This document shows positions 34,963-47,052 of a stretch of 64,000 nucleotides of DNA, piece after piece; positions within the stretch are counted from its first letter, which is position 1; every line of letters begins with the position of its first letter. Position numbers and translations under genes: made by a program. The stretch is from contig NC_083386.1 of NCBI RefSeq assembly GCF_031755915.1, forward strand, positions 2,266,501-2,330,500, in the 5' to 3' direction. Origin of the DNA: Ziziphus jujuba. Taxonomy: Eukaryota; Streptophyta; Magnoliopsida; Rosales; Rhamnaceae. The notes under the pieces were generated by a model, which did not search any database, had not been told where the DNA came from, and worked only from the letters and a program-made list of their open reading frames with translations.

Positions 34963-37900
34963 CTGGACCACATGCATGTATGTAATCCATTACACTTTTC
35001 AATTTATATCAATTGGCTTGAAAATATTTATTAATGCCAACACATGTCTTTGGATGTATGAAATTAACCAGCACTATAATTGGCTTCAGAAAGGAAGATC
35101 AACATATAGGCAAAAAGTACTACAAGACTAAACATATATACATATATATAGATACACTATGATTAAATTATGGGGGTCAAATACATACATAAAACACCTT
35201 AACTATATATTGACATTATAAATACGACCCCTTAAACCATAACATTTCTTCTATAAAAAAGGAACCCAAAAAAAAAAAAAAATTTAAATTACATGAATAT
35301 TAGTATTTTTTTTCAAAAATAAAGAATTATATATAAATCAAAGGATCGAATTGTTCTATGTAATATAGTAGAAACGGACATATATATTTGAAATTTATTA
35401 TTTGACCATTGCTATGTTTATTCTTTTAACTTTCTTAATCTTATACCTAATAAATATTTTGTTTTGGAAGGTTAATGCTTATCTAATGATGTATTATGTA
35501 TACCATCAAATATTCTCTACTGTGCATCTGAGTCATATTATATCATATATGCATATTAATTAGATGATGTAAGTCATGCATTCATATATTGTTCTATTTT
35601 GCATGTGTGCCAGAAAACTTACAATTTCAGTATCGTGTAGCTCCTTGTTTGATAGGATTATGTCAACAAATGTCTGTTTGTCCTTGTTTGTAGCTCCTTT
35701 GTCAATTCTTGAGTCATTTGTAAGAATTCTTAAAATGTGGAAATCTCCTACAGTAGCAGCTACATGCAAAGCTGTATTTCCTTTATTATCTTTCAGGTTT
35801 ATAAGATCCTGAAATGCCATGGCCTGTTTTAGGAAAAATTTCACCGCCATTTCCTTTCTACTTTCCACCGCAATATGAAGAGCTGTCCGACCGTTGTTAT
35901 CCAACAACTCACAAACTTCTGGACAACTTTCCATTAGCACTCTAATGACAGAATCATGTCCTTTCTTTGCTGCAATGTGCAGGGCAGACATACCTTCTAT
36001 GTTCCTAAAGAAAGGAAGTCTCTTCCTATCTTTGTTCAAAAATTGTTTAACAAGCACCTCGTTGCCAATATGTGCTGCATAGTGAAGAGGAGTCCACCCC
36101 AAATCATCAGCTTGTTCTAGTGTTAAAGCCTGAACATTTTCCAGAACCAGAAGCCCAAATTCTACATAGGAATCGACAAATTGTAGATTAGGGCTAATTA
36201 GTTAAGGAATATATATATTTATATAGCATACGTATTCAAACGCACTTGAGTATCCAACTAACTTACATTGTTTTAATTGAAGGGAGGCTAAATGTTCGAT
36301 TGAGATCTTCAATTTTTATTTTTGTTTGCAACAGCTAGAGAACTAAAAAATTGTTTAATGGTCAACTGAAAGAGAGATACATATGCATCCCACATTTTGA
36401 TAATTTTGTATAAAATATAAATAGGTGGTAAAAATGGCAGCCAAAGATTCAATTTTTGCAGCCTCAAAGATACAGAGATGACAGACAAAGAAAAAAATGA
36501 AAAAAGGCTTGGGGAACTGCATTTAAATCTGTTTTGGCTGCCTTTGAAATAATAAAAGAAGTATTCACTTATTAGAACGGCAGCCAAACTGGAATTGTTT
36601 TCCCATTCTTTTTCCCACAAATTTCTTATATTGCACAAAAGGTGAAAAGAGTTAATTTCATTCACCTTCACAAAAGTCCATTTTAAATACAATTTGATCC
36701 CATCTGATTTAAAAATATCAAAAATCTCCTCTCTAAGCCATTATATTCCTTCCTTATTGTTTCATTCACACTACACCAATTAATATCATTTGCACCCCTA
36801 CCCCTACCATATTTAAAACAAAACTTTAATTTGATTTATTCATCTGATTTAAAAAATATCATAAATCTCTCTTCTGGTTTTAAAAGTCTTTAATTTTCTT
36901 TAGTTATTGTTCCATTCACACCTCTTCGATGTCATGTACATCCTTTATAAACGTGCTAGTTGTAAATTTTAGAGTCATAATGATTGAATTGTAACTTGTG
37001 GAAACGTTAAGGAGCAAAGATGAAATATAGCCAATTAAAAATCAACGGTTCAATTGAAAGATTTTAGCTTTTGATATAAATAATAAAATTAGAAGTAAAG
37101 TGCATTTGATCTTTATAAATCTCTCCATCGTTAAAATGCCCTAACTATTGAACTCTAATAGAATGGCATGATGAAATTTTGATACATTGTGAACATACTG
37201 TCCACCTAATTATGTTGAAAACATATTAATATAATAAGTGTTAAGAGTTAAACCACTTGTAGAACTAAATTTTTATTTTTAAATCATTATTTTAAATAAC
37301 ACCCTTAATAATCGATATCACAGTGACTTTACATTAGAGCATATTCGTAATAGAGCATGATTAAGAATAATATCAATATTGTAGTTTAATACGACACTAA
37401 GGCAAGCTTTTTTTCTTTTTTTTTTTCTTTTTTCTTGGTAAATACATTACACAAGTTTAGTGAAGCAACTTTTTTTAAATTTTGAACCCAAAAATATTAA
37501 ATAAACCCCTTTATTAATTATACCATTTTTTTTTTTTAATATTCACCGTAGCAGGTGTTCTGCCCAACTGTTAAGAAGGATTGATTTTTGGTCTTGTAAT
37601 GACTATTCATGATGATGAGTAATATGGGAAAATAAAAGAACCAAGTGTTTACAAATTTAGTTCAAATATTTCCCTATTTTTTTTTTTTTTAAAATTTAAA
37701 CCGTTAGGGAGTAGATTTAATATTATATATCAACAAAAAGGAGAAAAATTGAAAGTTTTAGGGAGGATTTCACTTAGAACTAGCTGAGCCTACCACATGG
37801 AGATGTATTCATAATAGTTATTACCACGATGCTAAGCCTACAAATACAATGAATAAATTCATAAATACACTAACTCAAAATTTTAAAAGCTTTTGGACTC

Positions 37901-38013
37901 TATTAACCTTACATATAAGCATGAGAAATATTCGATGTGAAGGCAAATAAGGAGAGTTATTAATTTTTATTTACTCAAATAATAAAGTTAATTAAGGCAA
38001 ACCCACCTATATG

Positions 38014-38044
<31 letters not shown>

Positions 38045-40526
38045 CAATAAATCTCTCATAAAGTTTTAATAGATTTTTCATTCGAACTTTACTTATTAAT
38101 TTTTGAATTTTCAATGGCTAAAACTTAAGAATGTATTTGAGTTTTTATATAAGTTAATTAAAATCAGAACTCATATAAATTCTAAATATATTTTTAAATT
38201 TTAACTTTTAAAAAAAAATCAACTAATCTATAAATAAAATGTTTATATAAAATTCAAAAAAAAAAACATTTTAATAAGAAACTAATTAACATATATATCA
38301 TGTATATAAACTTTACTATGTAAATATCCGCCCAAAATTTGATTATGTGTATATATATATATATATATATATGATATTCAATTTTCCTACGAACTTGATA
38401 TTCTCGATTTATATAAAATAAAGGTTTTCATGGGGAGAGCCGAGTGGACATTTTAATCTCCTATCCCTAGTATCAATATATACATGAGGGGTGCAACTAA
38501 ATGTTTGAGCCAAAAAAATAGCAATGGAAGCGAACGATAAATGTAACGAGAATTTATGTCTTGAAGGAAAAGAATGCTTTTTACCTGTCTTTTCGATGTC
38601 AAGTCTACGTGAGAGACTTCTTCGCAGTAAATGAGTGAGCATCCTTACACCAAGCAGTGATTCCCACTCTTCCGAAGTTAAAGTTACAGGACCTACAAGG
38701 GATATTGGAAGAGAACAGAATCTTTAGTCTAAGTGATATCCAAACTTTTTTTTTTTTTTTTTTTTGGTGCTTCTAAAATGAGGAGAAATGAAAATTTTAT
38801 TCAGATGGAAAGTTTATTCTTGGTTTTTACTGGATCCAACCTTATACATAGTTCAATAGTTCAGTGGTTTTACTTTTACCAATAAGCTCAGAAATTGGAG
38901 GCATTTACATATGATCCTTTTCAGCAAAATTTGATTTTTAAATGAAATTGTAAATTTTGATTTTTGTATGCTTAGAATTTAAAAATGTGAACGGCAATAA
39001 TTTTAAAAACAATTTGATAAAAATGAAAATGGTAAAATTTATAAAAAACTTATTTTTTTGGTAAATATTATTATTACAAATAAATTTGTAAAAGAAAAAA
39101 TTATATTTAGACTCTTTCATTTTTTATCCTAATTATAATTAAATTTTATATTTTTGAAAAATTATCGTCATATTCATTTAAACCAATTAATTTAAATAAT
39201 TAAAGATCATAATTATATTTTTATAATATTATTATTTAATTATAAATTGCTCATTTTTAAATTTTTTTAAATTAATTGGTAAAAACTAATAATTAGTCTA
39301 CTTTAATATATTTAGAATACTGAAAGAAGATTAATTTTTTAATAATGATTTTTCAAAAATATAAAATTTAAATATAATTATGGCAAAACTAAGGAATTTT
39401 AAATGAAAATTTTCCTTTATAACTTATTACAAATAAATGATGACAATTCATACGTACGATTAAATATCTATAGTGGATGCTACAAATAAAAATAATATAA
39501 ACAATTGATAATTTATTATATGTTGTTATGGATTGTAAGGATGACAATAATATCTACCAGGCTAAAACTTGTAATTAACAATTTTACCCAAAAAAAAAAA
39601 AAAGTTAAATAACAGAAAAAAAAAATGTTAACAAAATTTACAAAAAACTTATGTGATTTATCGAGCTAAAGATGCAAGTTGCAAAATGTAACCATTAAAA
39701 TTTTTAATTAGTGCTATTAATGAAAGTGGATGTGAAATATGTAGATACATATGTATATAGATAATGAAAAAAAGAACAATAAATAAATATTTTCCATTTT
39801 GTACATAAAATTATATATAACACGAATGTAGAAAATTATCAAAATTTTCAACAATAAAACTAAAATATATTTTCTAATTAAAAAGAGTAAATATGGGAAA
39901 GTATGAACGAATAAAAGAAAAGAAACTAATGCAGAGGGGATCAATTAGTTAGTGATGATAGACTAACGTTTTTTGGAGCGAATGGCGGCTACGTGCAAGA
40001 CGTTCATGCCGTTCCTTCCTTGATAAGAACAATTTGGAGCATTGCTTAGGATATGCAGGGCAACTTGGTAAAAGCATCTATCCACCGCCATGAAAAGAGG
40101 AGAGTCTCCTTCGCCGTTTACTATGGACGCCAAATCAGGGTCTTCTTCAGTTAGTAACTTGACAACCTCGAGGTGATTATGGCGAACAGCTTCATGGAGT
40201 GCTGTATCTTTTTCATTATTCTCTGTGGTCAATAGCCTCTTGTTTTGCTCAACATCTATCTTTCTTGCCATTTCCACTAGAATTCTTACAGTCTCCAAAT
40301 GCCCTAACTTTGCTGCAATGTGAAGTGGAGTGTTTCCTTCATTGTTTTGCTCGTAAAGAAAACGGAGCAGATAATCATCTTCTTCAAGTCGCCTTAGCTT
40401 CCCAGATTTAGCCGCTATATGAAGAATAGTGTTGTTTTGGCCGCGGGATCTGATGTTGTCCACATCACCAACCAAATTGTGGTCGCTTAATCCATCAACT
40501 GCAGCATTATACAATTCACCATCCAT
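34162..40526 (-). CDS. Ankyrin-repeat PGG-domain membrane protein (ACD6/ITN1-like)
   Basis: Three minus-strand exons, 40526-39964, 36193-35623 and 34962-34162, join in frame (563+571+801 = 1935 nt, 644 residues plus stop) with no internal stop. Ankyrin units are at about residues 30-50, 63-90, 106-133, 138-162 and 171-185, then five more in exon 2 (WTPLHYAAHIGNEVLV, MSALHIAAKKGHDSVI, RTALHIAVESRKEMAV and others). A lysine/glutamate-rich linker follows. The PGG domain has AIPGGYNDQG at residues 499-508 and four hydrophobic segments at about 481-500, 527-544, 548-577 and 601-623. Plant proteins of this type (ACD6, ITN1) sit in membranes and act in salicylic-acid defence or salt/ABA responses; which role applies here cannot be read from sequence. 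Intron 1 is 3770 bp and intron 2 is 660 bp. The exon 1 donor could instead be 4 bases earlier, paired with an acceptor about 50 bases further in. Confidence 0.85.
35623..36193 (-). CDS. Exon 2 of the ankyrin-PGG gene
   Basis: Follows the acceptor ctaattag with a branch-point-like ttaactaat just before it, and ends at a consensus donor, att followed by gtaagt. It encodes residues 188-378: a bridge (PNLQFVDSYVEFGLLVLENV) and five ankyrin repeats starting ADDLGWTPLHYAAHIGN and ending NKELHDTEI. The phase is 2 at the start and 0 at the end. Confidence 0.88.
36194..39963 (-). other. Intron 1 of the ankyrin-PGG gene
   Basis: 3770 bp of AT-rich DNA. The part from about 37940 to 39963 is duplicated at 1271-6948. 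Positions 36700-36960 contain two imperfect copies of one about 130-bp stretch (ccatctgatttaaaaatatc and catctgatttaaaaaatatc). The 127-codon minus-strand open frame at 36309-36692 is phenylalanine/leucine/serine-rich and has no recognisable domain, so I leave it as intron. AT microsatellites near 38020 and 38350. Confidence 0.7.
38432..38442. other. Empty target site of the copy-A LTR insertion
   Basis: gccgagtggacatttt here is the uninterrupted equivalent of gccgaatggaca / LTR / gacatttt at 1731-1742 and 4932-4939. It shows the ancestral sequence and the duplicated target bases (gaca). Confidence 0.85.
39964..40526 (-). CDS. Exon 1 of the ankyrin-PGG gene
   Basis: Encodes residues 1-187 plus two bases (MDGELYNAAVDGLSDHNLVG to HVAAIRSKKR). 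The start is chosen because the same ATG begins the paralogous copy at 7510. Five ankyrin repeats are visible. The preferred donor is TA followed by gtctat; an alternative is C followed by gttagt, 4 bases upstream. The duplicate has gtatat at the preferred donor, which supports it. The CT/GT microsatellite at 40574-40660 and a fold-back MITE at 40669-40872 lie immediately upstream. Confidence 0.85.
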
Positions 40527-40573
40527 CGGAAGCTATATATTTTTTATCCAATCTCTACTTTATCCCTTTCTCT

Positions 40574-40625
40574 CCTCTCTCTCTTTCTCTCTCTCTCTCT
40601 CTGTCTCTCTCTATATATGTTTATA

Positions 40626-40658
<33 letters not shown>

Positions 40659-40660
40659 GG
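40574..40660. repeat. CT and GT/AT microsatellite upstream of the ankyrin gene
   Basis: A ctctctct tract (about 40574-40612), then gt repeats and at repeats to 40658. On the transcribed strand this is a GA tract 50-90 bp before the ATG, in the leader or core promoter. GA-rich leaders are common in plant genes; the tract is shorter in copy A (7560-7580). Confidence 0.7.
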
Positions 40661-40668
40661 ATTTTACA

Positions 40669-40872
40669 TAGAGAGGACCAGATTCTCTCTATAATGTGAG
40701 AATCTAATATTAAACATCATTTTGGAAGGGCTAATTTTGCACTAGCACAATTATTCTTTCACAAAACATGCTTATAGAGTAGATCGGTCTGCACCAGCAC
40801 AAAATGAACCCTTCCAAAATGATGTTGAACATTAAATTTTCACCTTATGGAGAAAACCAGATCTTCTCTATA
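40669..40872. mobile_element. Fold-back MITE 142 bp upstream of the ankyrin gene start
   Basis: The arms 40669-40748 and 40791-40870 are inverted copies over about 80 bp (tagagaggaccagattctct against tagagaagatctggttttct; aacatcattttggaaggg in both) around a loop of about 42 bp. It is absent from the paralogous position in copy A (between about 7580 and 7590). The target duplication is unclear, perhaps only TA. RNA across it would form a hairpin long enough to yield small RNAs. Confidence 0.8.
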
Positions 40873-42299
40873 ACGAAATTAATATATATATATATATACA
40901 TATAAAATATTTAACCATGATTATGTAAAAGAATAACTAGAGTTGATCATTTGTATGGCCAAAATATTAACACACGTAAGGTTGTGATTTTAAATCTATA
41001 AAAATCTAATTGAGGCCTTTTGGCTTTGTAGGTGTAATAGCTTTGCAGGGATAATGGATTGGCAAAATCTTATCCTAAGAAGCCGCATTAATAACTTAAT
41101 ATTCAAATTTAGTTAATATGAATGTTATTGATAATTGGTCAATTTGTTTACATCCGATTATATTAATGAGATATTACGAGTGAGACACATGAATGGTCCA
41201 TTTTATCCATTGAAAGAGACATTTTAATAATTATACTATAAATAGAAAATAAATCTAGTTTTATGATTATAATTATAATGTTTTACAATTTATGTTTACA
41301 ATTTCCTTTGTAATTTTCCTATCTTTAGTTTGTAATAATATATTATTATTTTGGGTTTGTTTAAATATATTTTGGTAGCTAAATATATATTGTTTGATAG
41401 TTAATGTTTTTTCTTTGTTTGTAATAAAAATAATATAAAATATATGGATCAAACGGGTTAAATGTGTTTATGATTAATCCATATTCATCCAAAAAGCTTA
41501 ACATTTTAACAAATCATATAATAAATAATCTATTAAATTAATTAATGAATCTGAATATGAATATATTCCCCCAATTAGTTTAATATATATAATTTTTGAT
41601 TGAGTAAAATTTAACATAAATGCGATAGGATATGAATTCATTTCCACATAAATCGTTGCAAAGTTTAAGGTGTAAGATTCAGGTGGATTTTAACGTGGAA
41701 GAATAATTAAATAATAAAAAGAAAGTTTATTATTACTGTGGATCCCTAAAATATATTGCATTTCATAAATTGGTTATAAAACCTTTTGTTATTTATTTAT
41801 TTTTTTTTTAACAAATTCATCCTCAACCACGGCTGTCCTTATCACCGCCGTCCCTTTTTTTAAAAAAAATTTTGTCCAATTTGGGCGGTTAAACGCACAT
41901 GTCACTCATGTGGGGTCATTTTAAAGGGTGATGGTGATCTTTTTACGTCTACCTTCTTTTTTATTTTTTTATTTTTTTATTTTTTGATAATTTACATCTA
42001 CCTTCTTATTTTCTTTACAATTTTATAATTTATGACATTTATAATTTACAATTTTACAATTATTTTGGTAGTTGTGCTCCCTTCTATCACAGACGTATGG
42101 GGCCCACATGCGGGCCACAAGCCGCGTGCTGTGCTCCGCGCAAGCAACTAGAAATTTTCTGGACATGGGAAGATGAACAGGTGCAGTTTGGCATTATCTC
42201 CTGCTTTTCTATTTCTCTTACGACTTTTCCTACCTTGAAAACTTCTATTTATTATACATAACATAGGAAGGCATATGGAAAAATGGCAAGTATGAATAG
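40873..42299. repeat. Upstream duplicated flank (copy B) and AT-rich intergenic DNA
   Basis: 40905-41500 parallels 7590-8060. The stretch at 42120-42250 (gctccgcgcaagcaactaga) matches the repeat cluster at 8340 and 9490. Between them lies AT-rich DNA with no coding signal. Confidence 0.55.
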
Positions 42300-44878
42300 G
42301 CAGATCGAAAATATATTTATTAATTTTAACTTGACCTTGATTAAACAAAGACCCGACTCCTAAGGAACATATTCATTTAACACATACCTGGTTACCAAAA
42401 AATATATTAATTGACGAAAAGGACAACTTTAATATTAAGCACCTCTAATTAGTCTATGAATTTAAATCATGAAAATATAAAAATTTAAAATAATTTATAA
42501 TGTTTAAACCAAAAAAAAAAAAAAAAAACCATATTGACTTAAACATGAAAAAATAAAAATAAAAATGCTGTTGACCTGTTTCTTATCGGTGGTGATGCCA
42601 CCAGTCGGTACGTACAATATGATAACTTTCCTTTCTTTGTCGTAGTTAATATGGTAATGTAATTTCCACGGCATTATTTACTTTTTTATATAAGTTATTT
42701 TTGGTTTTAAAATTGAACAAATATTTAAATAAATTCAATTACTAATCGTCCTGGTGATTGTGACTATAGGTAATACTTTTTTAAATTTTTTTTAAATGGT
42801 ATACTAAATAAATATAAAAATGAAATAGTTATTATCTAGGATTAACTATATTTTATGTTATATATATTTTAAATTTTGAGAATATGTTTTTGAAATAGTT
42901 ATTTTTTATTTTAAAAAATAATTATTTATTTTAAAATTTTAAATTTTTATTTTTTCATTTAAAAAATAAATATCTTTATCATATTTAAAATATATTTAAA
43001 TTTAAATTATTATCTTAAATTAAAAATACATAAATAAGTACAAGATTTGACTTTCAATTAATTTTTACAAAATTTAATATTTTTAAAAAAATTATAAAGA
43101 TTAAACATTAAATTTAATTGAATGTAAATAATCAAGTATATCAAATATCTATTCTCTTTTTTTTTTTTTTTTAATCATTGCTACAAATAGATATTTCTAT
43201 TTTATTTACAATAACTATCTTATATGCCAAACATATTTTTTATTTTATTTTATTATTATTATTTTTTTGTAGAAATAAGCAATAAAACAAATATCATTAT
43301 CCCAATATATATATATATATACATATATAATTTCTGTTTTTTATCATTAAGATAATCTCCTTTTTCATCATAATTTTTTAAATTTATAAATTTTTAATTA
43401 TAAATATGAATTACTTATCAACTAATTAATCTTCTCAAATTCCAACGTTTAATACCTATCAAATAACAAGTTGACATAAATAAATAAAAATAATAGGACG
43501 TTGTCAACGTACACAGGACAGGGCACGAGAATTGCAAATTGCCAATTAGATATTGTTGTCGCTTGGTGGATACCTGATCAAAAATATTCTTTTTTATTCT
43601 TCAACATTATATTACGAGCAACTGTTTTCACTGACAATATGTTTGGTGATATTTACCAAAAAAAAAAAATATATGTTTGGTGATACTCAGATTTTTATCA
43701 TGGCTACTCGCTGTTACCTACGTAGTTGATTTTCGCTAATAGTTATACATATTTATATATAATATATTGGACTTTTCTGCAAAATTCTTTATCCAAATTC
43801 TTTTAAAAAGTTGACTTTGCAAACTTTTTTTTTTTTTTTTGGGGCAGAATACAATACACACATATATACATATTTGTTTAAACATTAAATTTAGATGGGA
43901 AATCATGTTTATTGATTTCAACTTGACCTTGAAACAGACATCTGATTAACCAAAGATCCGATATTACCCAAAAAAGGAATAAATAAACAAAGGCCCGATT
44001 CCTAAGGAACATATTCGTTAAACACTTAGCTGATTACCAAGGAACAGATTGATTTTTTTGCTACAGTACAGAAACGAAAAGAAAACAAAACATAACATCT
44101 GCCTAGACAAGGCAACAAAAAAATACCATTTTTCCAATATATATATATATATAATATCTTTCTTTTTATCATTACAATTATATTCTCTTTTTTGTCTTGA
44201 ATTTTTAAACTATAATTTTATAATTATAAACATAAATAATTTATCAATTAAATTAATCTCATTTAACCCTAATATTTAATATCTACTAATTAGCAAGTTG
44301 GCATAAATAAATAAAAATATTACCATGTTGTCGACGTATACATGGGGCGCGAGAGTTGCAAATTACCAATTAGATGTTGTTGTCGCTTGGCGGATGCCTG
44401 ATTTAAAAATATTCTTTTTTTATTCTTCAATATTATATTACAAGCAACCGCTTTTACCGTCCATATGTTTGGTAACAGTCAGATTTTCATCATGACTGAT
44501 CTCTATTAGCTACTTAGTTGATGCCAATATTTTTACATATTTATGCATAATATATTGGACTTTTTCTGCAAATTCTTTATCCAAATTCTTTTAGAGAGTT
44601 GACTTAGCATTTTTTTTTTCTAAGAATACAATACATATATATATATATATATATATTTGTTCAGACATCAAGTTCAGATGGCAAATTATACTTTTCAATT
44701 TCAACTTGACCTTGAAACAGACATCTGATTAATGAAAGACCTGATTAAAAAAAATATATAAATAAACAAAGACCCGATTGCTAAGGAACATATTCATTAA
44801 ACACATACCTGATTACCGAGGAACGTTTTGATTTTTTACTACAGTACAGAAACGAAAAGCAAACAAAACATAATAACT
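42300..44878. repeat. Repeated non-coding block, copies 1 and 2 (plus partial)
   Basis: A unit of roughly 800 bp occurs at about 43290-44115 and 44130-44878. The shared landmarks are gttgcaaattaccaattaga-type text (43530 and 44353), ttgttgtcgcttgg, the aagttgactt stretch, tcaacttgaccttgaaacag (43918 and 44700), and acagtacagaaacgaaaag. Parts recur at 42316-42430 and 48107-48352, and the stretch at 42545-42670 recurs at 48728-48840. The remaining 42670-43290 is AT-rich with no feature. Confidence 0.65.
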
Positions 44879-45255
44879 GTTGGAAAAATATTATGAAAAA
44901 TATATGTAAATACATGTAGATCTAATATCTGTAATAAACAAAATACAGAAAATAAATAAAAATAAATTAATTGAACCAATAAGCCCTAGAATTTTATCTG
45001 CTTGTTGATAAAATTGGTTTGAGACCTATGTGGTACCACAATGTCCTTAAAATTATTCCTGTCCCACCGGTACAGGTGTTTTTCGATGGTTGTCTCCCAT
45101 GATATAAGGGATTCTCGAAGCTTTCGGACGCAGTACCATCGAAGTTTTCCTTTCGAATTTCAATGTACCTTTACTTTACCATACTATACAATAAACCTTT
45201 TTTACTCTATTTTTTAAGAAACACACGTGAGGAATATTTTTTAAGAAACACACGT
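44879..45255. repeat. Possible LTR fragment or unknown insert
   Basis: Sequence beginning tgttggaaaaatattatg interrupts the repeated block, which reads on differently in the third copy at 48331. Its GC-richer middle (about 45000-45180, including cccaccggtacaggtg and ttctcgaagctttcgg) is unlike the neighbours. The TGTTGG start recalls copia-type LTRs, but no matching end or second copy is visible. Confidence 0.3.
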
Positions 45256-45951
45256 GATGAATAAATGAAAGGAATATTTAACATTTTTTTCTCTTTTTTA
45301 TTATTAAAATATAAAATATTTAATTGAACTTAATTGGTGTTATTTTTTAAAAATAAAAATAGTTAAAGATGATTATTGCAATAAATAATCAATCAAAATT
45401 CACCCAAACAAAAAAAAAATCAATTAGATAATTTTTTAAGTCAAAATTCTTATACTTTTAAAATAAATTAATAACTATATTCTATTTAATATATGTATAT
45501 ATTATATATATGATTTTTTTTTTTTAGGGGCCCAAGAAAATGGGGGCCCTAGGCATGGCCCTTAATGGTCTATGCCTTAAGCCGGCCCCATATATATAAA
45601 TATAGATATGTATTGTAGAGAATTGCTGCAGAGTGAGAATATCCGCACGTTATGAAGTAAGAACCGTGAAAAGGAGACGTGCCGTTAACTTTAATAAAAC
45701 AGTGCGCAGCGCACCCATTTACCCAAAAAAATAAAACTGCAGGCAGAGATTTCTTTTCTGGGTTTAATGAAATGGTGCGTGGCACCCATTTTCAACCCAA
45801 AAAAAAAAAAAAAAGAGAAAAAACAGAAGGGAAAACCCACAGCTCCAGCTCCAGAATCCCTAAACCAGTAGCAGCTCAAGCTAACCCTCGCTCTTCTCTG
45901 CCACCAGCATATTCCTCTCTACCGCCCAGCACCTCTAGCAACCGGCCATCA

Positions 45952-46344
45952 TGTGAAGTCCCACGTCGGTTGGAAAGAGGAACGAAACACTCCATATAAG
46001 TGGGTGTGGATATGTTTCCCTTGAAAGGCCTTTTAAAACCTTGAGGGCTGGGTTATAAGAGAATTCCCCAGACCCAAAAAGGACAATATCTCATGCGGGT
46101 GGTCTGAGCTGTCACAGATGGTATCAGAGCCAGACCCAGATCGGTGTGCCAGCGAGGACGCTGGGCCCCAAGGGGGGATTGTGAAGTTCCACATCGGTTG
46201 GAAAGGAGAACGAAACACTCCATATAAGTGGGTGTGGATACTTTTCCTTTGAAAGGCCTTTTAAAACCTTGAGAGCTGAGTTGTAAGAGGATTCCCCAGA
46301 CCCAAAGAGGACAATATTTCATGTGGGTGGTCTGGGTTGTCACA
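45952..46344 (+). mobile_element. Complete TRIM retrotransposon, 393 bp
   Basis: Two 165-bp LTRs (45952-46116 and 46180-46344), each from tgtgaagt to gtcaca, enclose only 63 bp. The internal part starts with tggtatcagagcc at 46119, the classic initiator-Met tRNA primer site, and ends with the polypurine tract aaggggggat at 46170. Without coding capacity it needs another element's enzymes. Flanks catca and caaac do not match, so no TSD is visible; the left or right edge may have been altered. Same family as 18626-22744 and 20177-20345. Confidence 0.92.
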
Positions 46345-46830
46345 CAAACAGGTTCCTTCTCTTCCTCTCTCACTTTGCAATTTTCAATCTGAATACTTAG
46401 ATTTTTTTTTTAATTTTTTTTTATGCTGAATGCTTAGAGTTAAACACAGAAAGGAAAATAATTGATATTGGTTTTGTGCTCTATTCATCTTTACAGAAAG
46501 TGCAAGTTGTATTTATGATTTTTTTTTGGGCAATTTATTTACGACACTTTTTCTTTTTTTTTTTTTTTAAAAAAAAAAATTTGGGGGGTGGAAGGAAGTT
46601 TATTAACAAATGAGATTAACTAATCGAATATACAACCACCTATCGGAGTCAAGACTAACTGGTTATTTACAAAAGTAAGTACACCACATTTTTGTGGCAT
46701 ATAATTTATTACTTAATGCTGTGAATTTATTTTAAATGGATTTCTTCTAGTTCTTGCAAAAGTTCTGTTGGGCATGGGACCCGATTTGGAGTGGGCTCAA
46801 AACTAGATTAATTCATTTTTTTTTTTTGGT
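46345..46830. other. Spacer of the inverted repeat, low complexity
   Basis: Poly-T and poly-A runs (46545-46580) in AT-rich sequence; no repeat match or coding signal is seen. This lies in the loop of the large inverted repeat. Confidence 0.4.
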
Positions 46831-47052
46831 GAAAATGGGTGCCACACACCGTTTCATTAAACCCAGAAAAGAAGTCTCTACCTGCAGTTTTGTGTTTTGT
46901 GTTTTTTTTTTTTTTTTTGGTAAATGGGTGCTCTACGCACCGTTTTATTAAAGTTAACGGCACGTTTCCTTCTCATGGTTCTCACTCCATAATGTGCGGA
47001 CATTCTCACTCTGCAGAAACTCTCTATAATACATATCTATATTTATATATAT

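Noticed and set aside
36309..36692. 127-codon minus-strand open frame in intron 1 of the ankyrin gene
   Set aside because: No recognisable domain, biased composition, no supporting splice sites; the exons on either side join in frame without it.
38409..38642. 77-codon minus-strand frame in the best-conserved non-coding stretch of the duplication
   Set aside because: The frame is broken in copy A (5380-5560), so conservation is not at the protein level.
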